In this document: piece after piece, positions 11,955-22,032 of the stretch | Layout: every line of letters begins with the position of its first letter | Numbering within the stretch: the stretch's first letter is position 1 | From: Ascarosepion bandense | Lineage: Eukaryota; Mollusca; Cephalopoda; Sepiida; Sepiidae | Length of the DNA stretch: 64,000 nucleotides | Assembly (NCBI GenBank): GCA_037127315.1 | Contig: JBBBDQ010000750.1 | Span: 1,082,501 to 1,146,500 of the forward strand | Reading direction: 5' to 3' | Translations under genes and position numbers: made by a program | Notes under the pieces: model-generated | The model's input: the letters and a program-made list of their open reading frames with translations, nothing else | What the model was told of the DNA's origin: nothing | Databases searched by the model: none

Positions 11955-12021
11955 AATGTAACGACAATTTACACATCGCACCTTCTTTATGTGTATATAT
12001 TTGTGTGTGGAGGTGTGTATT

Positions 12022-12062
<41 letters not shown>
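11955..12062. repeat. Terminal motif, GT-rich run and (AT)n
   Basis: GACAATTTACACATCGCACC near 11965 is another copy of the Tc1/mariner terminal motif (inverted). A TGTGTG-rich run and TA alternation to 12062 follow. Confidence 0.6.
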
Positions 12063-12065
<3 letters not shown>

Positions 12066-12640
12066 TATTTCCTTTGTGACAGAACATTGGCACCATAGTT
12101 TTCACTATGACGCTGTCTCGCAGCTTGCCATCATCACCAGGCCGCTGCTACAACAACGTGATATATATCGAAGGCTAATTACCGCAAGAATGAATCGCTG
12201 CTACTTACCTATCGAAAGATGATGACTACGAGGTGTTCGGTCTGCCGGTCGATCTCTCTGGCGACATCAAAACCCTACCCAATTTGTGAAAAGAATGAAA
12301 GAAATGAACAGCAACGGATAAAACATACGACATCTTAATTTTATTTAGTAGATTCGAGGCTATTATTACTTTTTTTTTTTTTATTTGTTCATTTTTCTTG
12401 TGTTTTAACCATATACGTAACAGATCTGCATAATTTTATATCAGCCCTTTTTTTACAGGCCTGGATTGATTATTATTTTTGAGTTGATGTGAACGTTATA
12501 CGAAAGAATTTCCTTATCGACAAGCAAAAGGTATTTTGGGACTGAAACTGGCAAGGGCTGATTTTTTTTACACTAATTCGGCTATGGCCTCAATTTCGTT
12601 TCATTTTGTTCCAGGTCATATAATTGTTTGAACAGCAGGT
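12063..12640. other. Unrecognised sequence
   Basis: Moderately GC-balanced stretch around 12100-12300. One frame (to 12222) reads HYDAVSQLAIITRPLLQQRD but matches no family I recognise. The rest is AT-rich. No exon called. Confidence 0.35.
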
Positions 12641-12647
12641 GATTTTC

Positions 12648-12780
12648 TATGCGCCGCTTAGATGTGGCACAAGGCCGAAAGTATGGGACACCCAGTGAGC
12701 ATCGAACTCACTACTCAGTTGTAACTGGTTCTAGCGAGACAAGCTTGCTAACCATTACACCACGCCGAGGTGTCTCAGTG
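12648..12780 (-). mobile_element. SINE-D (tRNA-like)
   Basis: On the minus strand, GGCGTGGTGTAATGGTTAGC resembles a tRNA D-arm/A box, and GAGTTCGATGCTCACTGGG provides a B-box-like site about 50 bases on. Relatives at about 33630-33770 and 60145-60250 share GTGGCACAAGG..GAAAG. A SINE rather than a tRNA gene, because the cloverleaf does not close and copies are dispersed. Confidence 0.6.
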
Positions 12781-13266
12781 TTCGATTACAACTTTAATGT
12801 AAAGGCTATGCTTTATTCGTTTTCCATCATCATCATCATTATTATCACATTTGCCACATAAAACTTGTTTGTGAACTTACACTTGCAAATTGTTAAAATA
12901 GTCACAATGAAAAAAACTTGTTATTCTATTTACAGTCGTTGAAATATTTATGCAATAGCGAATTGTTTTACTATATTCATGCAATAAAAAAATTCTTGAT
13001 ATATTTATGCAACAGAGTTATTTAAGAAATACTGAATAGTTATTTGTCATATTTGTAGTTGTCATATTTATGAAAATAATGAATTATTTTTGCCTATTCA
13101 ATAATAAAGATGCTTCGAAAATAAGAAATTGTTATTGTCATATTTATATAATAAAGAAATAATGGTTAAATATGTCACCCCTTAATTAACCATTTTCAAC
13201 TATAAATTAATTCCATTCTCATTACGTTACTAGATTAATAAGTTTTCTAATACGATGAAAAAAATG

Positions 13267-13573
13267 TCAGTCAGTTAACTGCCATACGTGATACACGCTT
13301 AGGCGATCATGTCTCAAAAGAGACATGACTGACTGGGCAGAAGATTATCACGCAGTAGGTTGCCATTGCTTTCTGCGGTAGACTGGTTGCCGACCAAGGC
13401 TATAGAACCCAATCTGTCTTGTTATTTAACCCGTAACTGGAGGGAAGAGACGGATTAATACCTTTCCCAATGGTATTTGCGCGTAAGTGAATGCAATGAA
13501 TTCAGCTGGAATTCGAACTCGGCTCCCCGATTTCTCGTTCCGAGCCGATATCCACTGTACCACAGCGCACATG
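13267..13573 (-). mobile_element. SINE-A, near full length
   Basis: Minus-strand copy. It has GTCAGTCAGTTAACTGCC at the 3' end, the two-arm AGACATGACTGACTGGGCAG region, and the head complement with CCACTGTACCACAGCGCACA. A-box TGGTACAGTGG and B-box-like GAGTTCGAATTCC are readable on the minus strand. Confidence 0.9.
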
Positions 13574-13619
13574 TAAGCTGACTAAATAAAGATTCAGCCT
13601 GACAGCTTCAAAAATACGC

Positions 13620-14165
13620 ACTTTCTGTAGCGCAGGAGGATGTCGTCAGTGATGTATTTTACTCAGGTCACTGGGCAGTTTCGGGTCTTGCAACATCATA
13701 CTACCCTCGCTGAGTTGACCCCGTCAGAGCTGATCAGACTCCGACGCACCCTCCTTTTGTTCTATGCTATACGACACTGATTTATTTTCTTGGCCGATTT
13801 GTGTTTAATACTAGCAGGAAACACATAAGAAGTGTCCATAGCGTTCGGGTAAGTTGGTTTTTTCAAGCAGTCGGAAAAATTTTCATTTGATATAATTAAA
13901 TACGAACTTCAGCGGGTGTTTAATCAAAAATGGTCATTCCTAATTTTTAAGGAGCCATGCACTATTTCGCTTAATCCATAGCCATTTGGCAGTTCGCTCA
14001 GCGGTGTCCGTAATTGTTTTAATGGTTTTTCGTTTCTTTAACCCAACCAATCCAATATCTGTTAAGGCTCTGCAGAGTGACCGTGCTACAAAGCCTCTGG
14101 TTCCCACTTCGATTGACATACAGCTTGCTTTCCAGCCATTTGATCTGCAGTTTTCTAATAACAGT
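13620..14165 (-). pseudogene. LINE-C (R2/NeSL-like) RT C-terminus
   Basis: The minus strand from about 14160 to 13930 reads SNGWKASCMSIEVGTRGFVA then RSLCRALTDIGLVGLKKRK and AERTAKWLWIKR. This is the conserved segment after the thumb in R2/NeSL-type elements, where a VEVGCRGF-like motif precedes a WLWIKR-like one. 13620-13760 probably holds its 3' continuation. No polymerase motif or downstream nuclease domain survives here. Family-level call is by eye. Confidence 0.6.
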
Positions 14166-14559
14166 AATGACAGTATATATACATGTAAAAAATATTCTTC
14201 ATTTTATTTATGTTGATAAATCTAATATTTCAATAATAATAAAATTTCACTAATAATAAAATTAACTATTTATGTAGGAAGAAAGTGACGATAGCGACAC
14301 GCGTGGTCGAACATGGATATCCAGGTATCAAAAGTAACCGTTGAATCAATTGTGCTACTTGGATCATGTGACCTCAATTATTTATTAAATAAAGCAGGCA
14401 GACAGAAGTCTGAGAGGATTTTGTATTGTTCAGAATTTTCATTTTCGGACTTTATGCCTTCGGACAGAGAGGCACACAGACGAGCCTCTGTTAAAAAGCA
14501 GAGAATTGTCTAGGAAAAAATAGACAATAAATTTTTGTTCAATAATAAATAATCCGGCC

Positions 14560-15105
14560 CTGAGCCCAGAACGACAGCCTATACTCGCCTAAAGAATAAT
14601 CCCGTTCTGGATTTGAGGCTGCAGTCTCTAGTAACCTAAAGGATGATCCGACTCTGGACCCGAGGTTGCAGCCTATACTGGACTAAAGAATAATCTAAGC
14701 CTGTACCCGAGGCTGCGGACTATACTGGACTAAAGATAACTTGGCCTAGCCCACAGGCTGCAGCCTATACTGAACCAAAAGATAATCCTGGCTCGAGGCT
14801 GTAGCCTATACTAGACTAAAGGATAATTTAGCCGTGGATACGTGGCTGCAGCCTATACTGGACTAAAAGATAATCCGGCCCTGGCCCGAGGCTACAGCCT
14901 ATACTAGACTAAAGGATAATTTAGCCGTGGATACGTGGCTGCAGCCTATACTGGACTAAAAGATAATCCGGCCCTGGCCCGAGGCTACAGCCTATACTAG
15001 ACTAAAGGATAATTCGGCCCTGGATACGTGGATGCAGCCTATACTGGGCTAAAAGATGATCCGGCCCTGGACCCGAGACTGCAGCCTACACTAACCGGCC
15101 CCGTA
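14560..15105. repeat. Minisatellite, unit about 44 bp
   Basis: Roughly a dozen diverged units built around GCTGCAGCCTATACTGGACT followed by AAAGGATAATCCGGCCCTGG. It includes a larger duplicated block (about 14780-14890 and 14895-15000, nearly identical). GC-richer than its surroundings. Confidence 0.9.
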
Positions 15106-15382
15106 TGCAACCCATTTTATATTACCTGTTATGATTTATTTAAAGAACATTTTGTTTAGAATAATAAATTCGTCAATTAAATATTTTTTAAAAACAGAAA
15201 TTACTCATGACTCAAACTAATGATAATGATTCACTAGAAATGGCAAATCTGTTCTTCATTTATTTAAATGAATTTTCTATATTATTATTAAGAAAAATTA
15301 TGAGAAATTCAAATTCTTACAAAATGATTGTACGATTCTTTTTCCGCACCTAATCAAATTTTTGCAGAAAATATTTGCTTAA

Positions 15383-15604
15383 CCCTCTAGGGCCATTCGT
15401 ATCATATTTGATACAGTATGAAAACAAGCCTTGAAAGAAATATTTTCCTGAAAAATTTTTTAAGAGAAATATTTTATAAATTTCAAATGAAAGCAGTACT
15501 GACTGCTCAGTCAATGAATACCAAATGTTTCCTTATAGGGAAATACCAAATGTTTCCTTATAGGGAAATACTGTATCAAATATGATACGAATGGCCCTAG
15601 AGGG
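15383..15604. mobile_element. piggyBac-like MITE, copy 1
   Basis: 222 bp flanked by TTAA on both sides (15379-15382 and 15605-15608). About 37-bp perfect terminal inverted repeats start with CCCTCTAGGGCCATTCGTAT. TTAA target duplication and CCC-starting ends are the piggyBac hallmarks. Contains a 24-25-bp internal tandem duplication around ACCAAATGTTTCCTTATAGG. No coding capacity. Confidence 0.85.
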
Positions 15605-15608
15605 TTAA

Positions 15609-15686
15609 GTAGTAATTAGTGGGGGATCTGTTTATTACTTCATAACAATATAGAACTGATCCCCCACTTTATGCCCAGTAGAAGCC
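15609..15686. repeat. Spacer repeat between the two MITEs
   Basis: AGTGGGGGATCTGTTTATTA through ACTGATCCCCCACTTTATGC forms an imperfect palindrome. The same block links the two halves of the composite SINE-A dimers at about 18920-19000, 39480-39560 and 51200-51295. Confidence 0.8.
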
Positions 15687-15690
15687 TTAA

Positions 15691-15912
15691 CCCTCTAGGG
15701 CCATTCGTATCATATTTGATACAGTATGAAAACAAGCCTTGAAAGAAATATTTTCCTGAAAAATTTTTTAAGAGAAATATTTTATAAATTTCAAATGAAA
15801 GCAGTACTGACTGCTCAGTCAATGAATACCAAATGTTTCCTTATAGGGAAATACCAAATGTTTCCTTATAGGGAAATACTGTATCAAATATGATACGAAT
15901 AGCCCTAGAGGG
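15691..15912. mobile_element. piggyBac-like MITE, copy 2
   Basis: Also 222 bp with TTAA at both ends (15687-15690, 15913-15916) and the same orientation. I can find only one base difference from copy 1 (AATAGCCC versus AATGGCCC near the right end), so the copies are very recent or gene-converted. Confidence 0.85.
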
Positions 15913-16083
15913 TTAAGGATACAGATTAACTAATTAAACTATAGCTGTTAAGAGGAACGTTGAATTTCTATTTCCCGAATAGTATTTGCACATAAGGAAA
16001 TATAGCGAACCGACTGGAATTGAAACTCAAATCTCTGATTAATAATTCTGTGCCATTATCCATTACATCACCTACACAACCAA

Positions 16084-16345
16084 GCTTACAGGATCAGATA
16101 TTTCCACTGAAGTTAAGCAACATCGAACCTGGTCAATACCAAGATGGGTGACCATTTAGGAATATCAGGTTTGATAAGCTTCGAGTTTCTGCTAGTATAG
16201 GGGATCAGTGCTCGGTATCATTAATCGTCGAAACATGTTCAAATTCCAGTTGGTTTCGTTATATTCACGTACGCGCAAATACCCTTGGAAAAGGTATGAA
16301 TCTACCACTTCTCCCTCAGTAATGGGTTAATTAGTAAAACTTATA
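16084..16345 (+). mobile_element. SINE-5S chimera
   Basis: 16084-16180 follows the 5S rRNA internal promoter region (GAAGTTAAGCAACATCGAAC, then GATGGGTGACC). A tRNA-like middle then carries TTCAAATTCCAG as a B-box-like site, followed by a body ending TAATGGGTTAATTAGTAA. The first part of the 5S head is degraded. Confidence 0.7.
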
Positions 16346-16589
16346 TCACTAAGCCATCTAAAAAATAAATTTAATAAAATGTGAAAAGTATGTTCTGGGT
16401 TTTAATAATCTGAAAAAGGTTGATAAACCGTAAAAATGAATGAATCAATCATAAAAGCAATGTAGAAGAGAATCCGACAAGAAGACCTTGTGTCATCGCA
16501 AGATATATGTTCAGCAGTTTGTAATCTTCAAAAACAGTTTCCACTTCCTCCAGAAATCAACTCATTTATTTTTATACACAAAGAAGAGA

Positions 16590-17025
16590 GTACTGGACTG
16601 TGATGTGTTGTCAGTCCTTCAATATGGCAGCGAATGCTGAACAATCCCATCAAAGATGAAGGAAATTCTTGAAGCAACCGAAATGTGGTTCTACAGTTCT
16701 ACCATGGACAGAGCAACGACGAGGTTTTAGAGAGAATAAACATTAAAAGGAAACTCATACCTAATATCAGGAAAATACAGCTGAAGTTTCTTGAATATAT
16801 AGTGAGGAAGTAGGGCTTGGAGAACCTGATGCTCACGAGACAGATAGAGAAAAGGAAAGACAAGGGAAAGCAACGTGAGACATACTTGATGTGCTTGAGT
16901 ATATGGATGGCGGAGCGGGATTTAAGCGGGATAACAGGAGAAGGGTTGTTAGGTACAAGAAATAAGGAGATGTGGAGGCTCATGACTGCCTACGACCTGA
17001 AGGAATACGGCACATAGAAGAAGAA
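16590..17025 (+). pseudogene. LINE-B RT C-terminus
   Basis: Reads NDEVLERINIKRKLIPNIRK, then EYIVRK, GLENLMLTRQIEKRKDKGKQ and MTAYDLKEYGT at the natural C-terminus. Stop codons occur near the start and after EYIVRK. The upstream polymerase is absent. Confidence 0.75.
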
Positions 17026-17029
17026 CCTC

Positions 17030-17350
17030 TTGCGTCTGAGTGACATTATCGCCTTGCTTGGGGTGAATTTATATTAAACTTAATTTGCAGTGGTTCCCCA
17101 ATGTATGCTTCTGTTAGAATCCGCGATATTAGATAAAGCAATGTATTTTGTTAATGAAATGTCGTTTATAATAAGTAACGTTAATTGCTTCTGATATATT
17201 CAGAAATAAACGTTTTATTAATGCCTTACTCAATTTGAGAAAATTAACCCGATTACAAAAAATGCTGAAAATAAGTAATGATAGGAAAATGCCACCTCTT
17301 TTTTGATTATATATATTTATCATAGACTATATTATTTACTTCACAGAAAG
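17030..17350. other. AT-rich gap, nothing recognised
   Basis: AT-rich sequence between LINE-B and LINE-A fragments. I see no domain or repeat I can assign. Confidence 0.4.
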
Positions 17351-17354
17351 ATAT

Positions 17355-17816
17355 CTTTTCTGCTCCGACGAACTTACGTCACTGGTGCCCCCTCCACAAG
17401 AATTTACTCGGGCAACCAGACTGGCAACAAGGTCCCACCCTTTTACAGTTAGATCAACCAAATGCAGCCGACAACTCTACTCCATAGCTTCCTTTATCGC
17501 ACTTCCCGCCTTTGGAACTCCCTTCCTTATACTTCCTTTCCTGACGGCTACAACCTCCAAGAATTTAAATGCATAGTCAATTCCCATCTCTTATCCACTT
17601 AACTCCAGCTTTTTGTACATCACCCCGTGTATCTTGTTCTTTTCCTTTCTCTATATCTTCGAAACTGTCTTCGCTCCTGTGTTCATATGCTTCTCTTGCC
17701 CTTTCTCTGTCACCCCCTTACTCATCACTCTCCCCCTGTTTAAAACTCTAACTCTTATGTAGCCCCATGCACATCAGTGGCGATACCGCCTTGCTTGGGG
17801 TGAAACGATTAAAAAA
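17355..17816 (+). mobile_element. LINE-A 3' end
   Basis: Begins at the SDELTSLVPPPQEF-equivalent region, passes the TRLATRSHPFTVRSTK block and a decayed RLWNSLPY region, and ends with GGGGTGAAACGATTAAAAAA. It is 5'-truncated. Confidence 0.8.
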
Positions 17817-18023
17817 AAGTGAAGTATTAAGAAACGAGAAAATCTCGGTAGAATCAAAGAAAATAATGCTGAACTGGTATCAGGCCTCTTAGCAGTAAAC
17901 AAACGAAGAGGATCTGTTGTTTGGTTGGTTTTGTTTATCGACATATCAACGTCTATAGGTTATTTAATTAACGAACCCAACTGGAATTAAAACTTGGCGC
18001 TCCGATTAACAATTCCGATCGAT

Positions 18024-18295
18024 TATCTATTCAGCCAGTTAGTTAACTGACTGGGCAGAAGATTATCCCGCAGTAGGTTGCCATTGCATTCTGCGGTAAA
18101 CTGGTTGCCAGCCAAGGCTATAGAATCCAATCTGTCCTATTATTTAAGCCATACCCGAAGGGAAGAGACGGATTAATACTTTTCCCAAGGGTATTTATGC
18201 GTAAGTGAATGTAAGGAATTTAACTAGAATTCGAACCCGGCTCTCCAATTTATCGTTCCGAGTCGATATCCACTGCACCACAACGCGCATTATCT
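18024..18295 (-). mobile_element. SINE-A
   Basis: Minus-strand copy starting CAGTTAGTTAACTGACTGGG (internal loss of the CGCTTGGGCGATCATG part). The head complement CCACTGCACCACAACGCGCA is at the right end. Directly joined to the 5S-like sequence. Confidence 0.85.
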
Positions 18296-18318
18296 ATTAC
18301 ATCATCCGAAAATCTTAT

Positions 18319-18430
18319 AGTACATGGTATTGCAAGAGGTCACCCATCTAACTACTGATCAGGTTCGACGTTGCTTATCTTTGGTGATCGTACGGGCAAC
18401 CGGTGTTTTAATGTTATGCAGCCGTAAGCT
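18319..18430 (-). mobile_element. 5S rRNA-derived sequence
   Basis: On the minus strand: GCATAACATTAAAACACCGG, GATCACCAAAGATAAGCAAC, then GATGGGTGACCTCTTGCAAT. It follows eukaryotic 5S rRNA over most of its length, including the internal control region, with many substitutions. Flanked by SINE-A on one side and LINE-B on the other. Confidence 0.75.
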
Positions 18431-18434
18431 AGAC

Positions 18435-18570
18435 GAAAAGGATTCCTGAGGCAACAGATGTGGATGCCCAGAATACCATATATGGAGCATGTAAACAACC
18501 GGGAAGTTTTAAGCACAATGGAAACAAAAAGGACGGTGGTTGCGAAAACTAGGCAGTTTTTGACCTTTGT
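18435..18570 (+). pseudogene. LINE-B fragment
   Basis: Reads MWMPRIPYMEHVNNREVLST then METKRTVVAKTRQF, the diverged LINE-B C-terminal block. The same block lies next to 5S-like DNA at 25690-25820 and 26460-26610 (both minus). Confidence 0.7.
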
Positions 18571-18581
18571 CTGTGCGCACT

Positions 18582-19184
18582 TTGTGGTACAGTGGATATC
18601 TGCTCGGAACGAGAAGCCGGGGAGCCGAGTTCGAATTCTAGTTGAATCCATTGTATTCACTTACGCGCAAATACCCTTGGGAAAGGTATTAATCCGTCTC
18701 TTCCTTCCAGTTATGGGTTAAATAGCAGGACAGATTGGGTTCTACAGCCTTGGTCGGCAACCAGTCTACCGCAGGAATCAATGGCAACCTACTATGGGAT
18801 AATCTTCTGCCCAGTCAGTCATGTCTCTTTCGAGACATGATCGCCCAAGCGCGTATCACGTATGGCACTTAACTGACTGATTGTCTGACTGAATATAATA
18901 GTTAGAAACATGATTAAGGCGTCTATTGGGCATAAAGTGGGGTATCGGTTTTCTATTGTTATGAAGTAATAAACTGATCCCTCTCTAATTGCTACTTATA
19001 TCTTCTCCCTCTAGCTATGAGTCAAATTACAGGACAGATTTGGTTCTATAGCCTTGGCTGGCAACCAGTCTAACACAGAAAGCAATGGCAACCTACTGCG
19101 GGATAATCTTCTGCCCAGTCAGTCATGTCTCGAAAGAGGCATGATCGCCCAAGCGTGTATCACGTATGGCACTTAACTGACTGA
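18582..19184 (+). mobile_element. Composite SINE-A dimer with TSD
   Basis: A full SINE-A (head TTGTGGTACAGTGG, B-box-like GAGTTCGAATTC) is followed by the spacer repeat (GGGCATAAAGTGGGGTATCG) and then a second SINE-A 3' half ending CTTAACTGACTGA. The whole 603-bp unit is bracketed by an 11-base direct repeat, CTGTGCGCACT, at 18571-18581 and 19185-19195. Paralogs at about 25680-25700 and 26465-26485 are uninterrupted, so the dimer inserted as one piece. Confidence 0.85.
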
Positions 19185-19260
19185 CTGTGCGCACTCGTTC
19201 GGGCTTCCCACATACTACTTCGACCTTATGTCACATTTCGCTCTAGTGAAGAACCTGTTT

Positions 19261-19292
<32 letters not shown>

Positions 19293-19395
19293 TATATATA
19301 ATCAAAAAGAAATAGTTGAAATATTTATTGAGAAAAAGATACTTAGAGATTTTGAAACTCACTTATTGAAGGAATAAGTGCAAGTGAAAAATTCG
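19185..19395. repeat. Duplicated LINE-B-linked segment with (AT)n
   Basis: Continues the paralogous block seen inverted at 25480-25690 and 26285-26460: a TACTACTTCGACC part, an AT array (19266-19300), then AATCAAAAAGAAATAGTTGA and AAAAATTCGGTAACTTACAT. Confidence 0.65.
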
Positions 19396-19399
19396 GTAA

Positions 19400-19700
19400 C
19401 TTACATCAGCCATACGAGATACACGCTTGGGCGATCATGTCTCGAAAGAGACATGATTGACTGAACAGAAAATTATCCCGCAGTAAGTTGCCATTACTTT
19501 CTGGGGTAGACTGGTTGACAGCAAAGGCTATAGAACACAATCTGTCTTGTTATTTAACCCATTACTAGGGAGAAGGAACGGATTAATACCTTTCTCAAGG
19601 GTATTTGTGCGTAAGTGAATTCAATGAATTCAACTGGAATTCGAACTCGGCTCCTCGAATTCTCGTTGCGAGTTCATATCTACTGCACCACAATGCACAT
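19400..19700 (-). mobile_element. SINE-A
   Basis: Minus-strand copy from CGAGATACACGCTTGGGCGA to the head complement TCTACTGCACCACAATGCAC. Confidence 0.85.
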
Positions 19701-19779
19701 CATCTGCACCACATGGAGAGATAGCATGTAAAAAATACTGGTAGGATGTGCAATTTATCTAAAGATGAAAAGAATGTAT

Positions 19780-20560
19780 ATTTACTATTCTTTTTTAACC
19801 ACTATAGACAATCATTCCTGCCTACCATTAGAATGGATAACGTTAGTCTCCTAGAGAGCAACAGACTGCGCCTCCTTGGCCTCAATCTCTCAAATGATCT
19901 CAAATGGAATGACTACAGTGAATCCATAGCTGCATCTACTGCTAGGAAGTTTGCTTCACTGAGTTGGGCCAGGAAGTCTTTTTTCTTGTCAGAATGCATT
20001 TTGAATATTTATAAATCTACCGAGTACATTGAATACTTTTGCCATATCTGATCGGGTGCTCCTGCTATACATCTTGAGGTTCCTGACCAAAACCAAAGAA
20101 TGATCTGCAATATATTCTTTCAAGACTTGGCAGCCCATTTTCAGTCACCTCCTCACCGGCGTTATGTGGCTTCCCTCTCTTTTCTACAAGTATGTTCATG
20201 GAAACAGCTCCGACGTGGTTTTTTCACCGCTACCTCGGCTATGTGTATTTACTCGTGCTACGAGATTGGCATTAATGTCCCACCTTTTTACCGTTGAAAT
20301 AGTTAAATACCAACGCCTCTTCTACTTTAACAGTTTATTTTCTCGCACTTCCCGTTTGTGGAACTCATTTTTCCTTTGCTTGCTTCCTGATAGCTGTAAT
20401 TTCCAAAAGTTTAAATGCAACGTCAGTTGCCATCTTCCATTTACTTGATTCCTATCTATCGCTTATCTTTTCTTTGACATCCCCTGTAGCCTTCTGCTCT
20501 CACTGTAATCCATTGCACACCAGTAGCATTTCGACTTTACTTGGGGTGAAATGATTATAA
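19780..20560 (+). pseudogene. LINE-A RT C-terminus and 3' UTR
   Basis: Frame 19746-20051 holds ESNRLRLLGLNLSNDLKWND, RKSFFLSECILNIYKST and EYFCHI. Frame 20164-20448 holds SLFYKYVHGNSSD, TRATRLALMSHLFTVE and SRTSRLWNSF. The UTR ends TTGGGGTGAAATGATTATAA. Frameshifts separate the pieces. More diverged from the other copies, so probably an older subfamily. Confidence 0.8.
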
Positions 20561-20576
20561 ACCAAAACAAAAAAGC

Positions 20577-21400
20577 CTAAAATTCACACTAAATCCTTCT
20601 AGAGCGAGGCTTTCCACTGCATTCCGGTAGGATTGACCTTGCTAACGTCCCAAATGTGGGTGAGTCAGTGGTGCTACTTCTAAGTCTGGGGTCTACGATC
20701 CCACTCACTTCGATAAACAAGCAAAAAAGATATTTTTTTATTTATTTAAAATGTAAAAATTTCCTGGTAAGTGCCTCGAATTGCAACCATACTTACGAAA
20801 TGTTGAATAACTCCATGATTTTTGGTAATTTTTCTTTCTAAATGTGAGAGTTGTTGCGAGGCAAGCTAAGCAAATTTTGATTTTAAAAGAGTGCCAAAAA
20901 TTTAATAAAACTCTGATTTTAGATCTATAATTTAAAAAGAGTTACAAAATTTTATTTAAAAAAACAAACTATAATTAAAAATTTATCATTTCGAAAGAGT
21001 GCCAAAAATTTATGAAAAAACTTTAATTTAAAATTTATAATTTCACAAGATTACTAAAAGTTTAATAAGAATTTTGATTTAAAAATACAAACATTCATTT
21101 AAAAGTTATAATTTCTAGAGTCCCAAATATTTAAAAAAAAATTTGGGTTTAGAATTTATTATTTCAAAATGTGAATACATTTAGTGGAAACAAACAAACT
21201 TTGATTTAAAATTCATAATTTCAAAAAAGCACCAAAAATTTATAAAACTTATTTTTTTATTTAAAATTTATAATTTCAAAAAACTTATAGTTTGATTTTT
21301 TTTTAATTCATAAAAATCAAACAAACTTTAATTTACAATTCATAATTTTGGGCGGGTAAGTAATTTTACATTATTTGGGGTGAATTAACAGGAGAAAAAA
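20577..21400 (+). repeat. Repeat F with expanded AT-rich minisatellite
   Basis: 20577-20870 (CTAAAATTCACACTAAATCC, CCCAAATGTGGGTGAGTCAG) matches the complement of 46380-46640. Then about eight diverged units of roughly 60 bp follow, with AGTGCCAAAAATTTA and AAATTTATAATTTCAAA motifs, ending near 21350 with TTTGGGCGGG and TTTACATTATTTGGGGTGAA. Confidence 0.7.
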
Positions 21401-21458
21401 CTTAAGAAAGCAAAAAAAAACTGACACATTTCGTTATTGTTATCAAGAAGAAAAATAG

Positions 21459-22024
21459 GGTGCTTACGTATTATCGGGAGGACCTTTAAAAAAACGACTC
21501 AAAAATTAAAGTAAATTATTTATTGAAACGGTTAAAACAATAAAATAACATTACATTTGTAATTCCGGAGGCCAGAACGTCGCAATTGCTTCCAAAAGTG
21601 ACTCAAAGACATCAGTACAGGCAACATGCTTCCGCCACATGAATTCGGCCAAATACGACTCCAAATGGTGACGTGCAGTGCCACAGTGCTTCTTGTTTCG
21701 CCACTTTGTCGATCCCCATAGGCGTTCCACTGTCTGCGTATGAGCCCCGGTGTTCGAATCCACAAAGTTGTACTTGTGGTTGACGTTGAGGTGATGAAAG
21801 CCTGATTTTTCCAGTTCCTTGGTGTTATAAGCGGGCCAACTGTCCGAGTAGATCGTAGTACCACGTTTGATGTGCTTCTTTATCTCGGCCATCAATGTCT
21901 TCGAGCTTCGATCTGGAACCTGCACAAGGAAGCATTCACCCGTGTCTCGACACAATCCACCAAAAATCCACTGCTGAGGCAAAAAAGTAAAAATCAAAGG
22001 TCCTCCCGATAATACGTAAGGACC
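21459..22024 (-). mobile_element. Merlin DNA transposon, internally deleted
   Basis: 25-bp perfect terminal inverted repeats at 21463-21487 and 21996-22020 (CTTACGTATTATCGGGAGGA...). They extend outward to GGTG/GACC with a mismatch. Flanking 8-mers AAAAATAG (21451-21458) and GAAAATAG (22025-22032) match at 7 of 8 positions, and 8-9-bp duplications are typical of Merlin. The only gene is a 3' transposase piece on the minus strand. At 566 bp it is a non-autonomous deletion derivative that inserted next to repeat F. Confidence 0.85.
21551..21997 (-). pseudogene. Merlin (IS1595-type DDE) transposase, C-terminal part
   Basis: Transposases of this family cut and paste DNA using a DDE catalytic triad in an IS1595-type domain. 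The 148-residue frame begins at the right terminal repeat and reads QQWIFGGLCRDTGECFLVQV, TLMAEIKKHIKRGTTIYSDS, WPAYNTKELEKSGFHHLNVN, then TGAHTQTVERLWGSTKWRNK and YLAEFMWRK. The second aspartate (YSDSWPAY) and the third acidic residue (TVERLW) are present. The zinc-binding N-terminus and first catalytic aspartate are gone, deleted between the terminus and residue 1. There are no internal stops, so the remaining frame is well kept. Overlapping frames on this strand are shadows. Confidence 0.85.
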
Positions 22025-22032
22025 GAAAATAG

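Noticed and set aside
12063..12300. HYDAVSQLAIITRPLLQQRD frame as a conserved domain
   Set aside because: I could not match it to any family, and its start lies in GT/AT microsatellite sequence.
12648..12780. True tRNA gene
   Set aside because: A- and B-box-like sites exist but arms do not pair as a cloverleaf, and related dispersed copies occur at 33630 and 60145.
13986..14216. Plus-strand 76-residue frame
   Set aside because: It is antisense to the LINE-C fragment, which reads clearly on the minus strand.
15383..15912. Strong inverted repeats as transcription terminators
   Set aside because: TTAA flanks, equal 222-bp length and matching 37-bp ends identify MITEs.
18458..18721. 87-residue plus frame as a gene
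   Set aside because: It joins a LINE-B fragment to the SINE-A head across a TSD, so the fusion is accidental.
21532..21864. 110-residue minus frame overlapping the Merlin transposase
   Set aside because: A shadow in another phase; catalytic motifs are in the 21551-21997 frame only.
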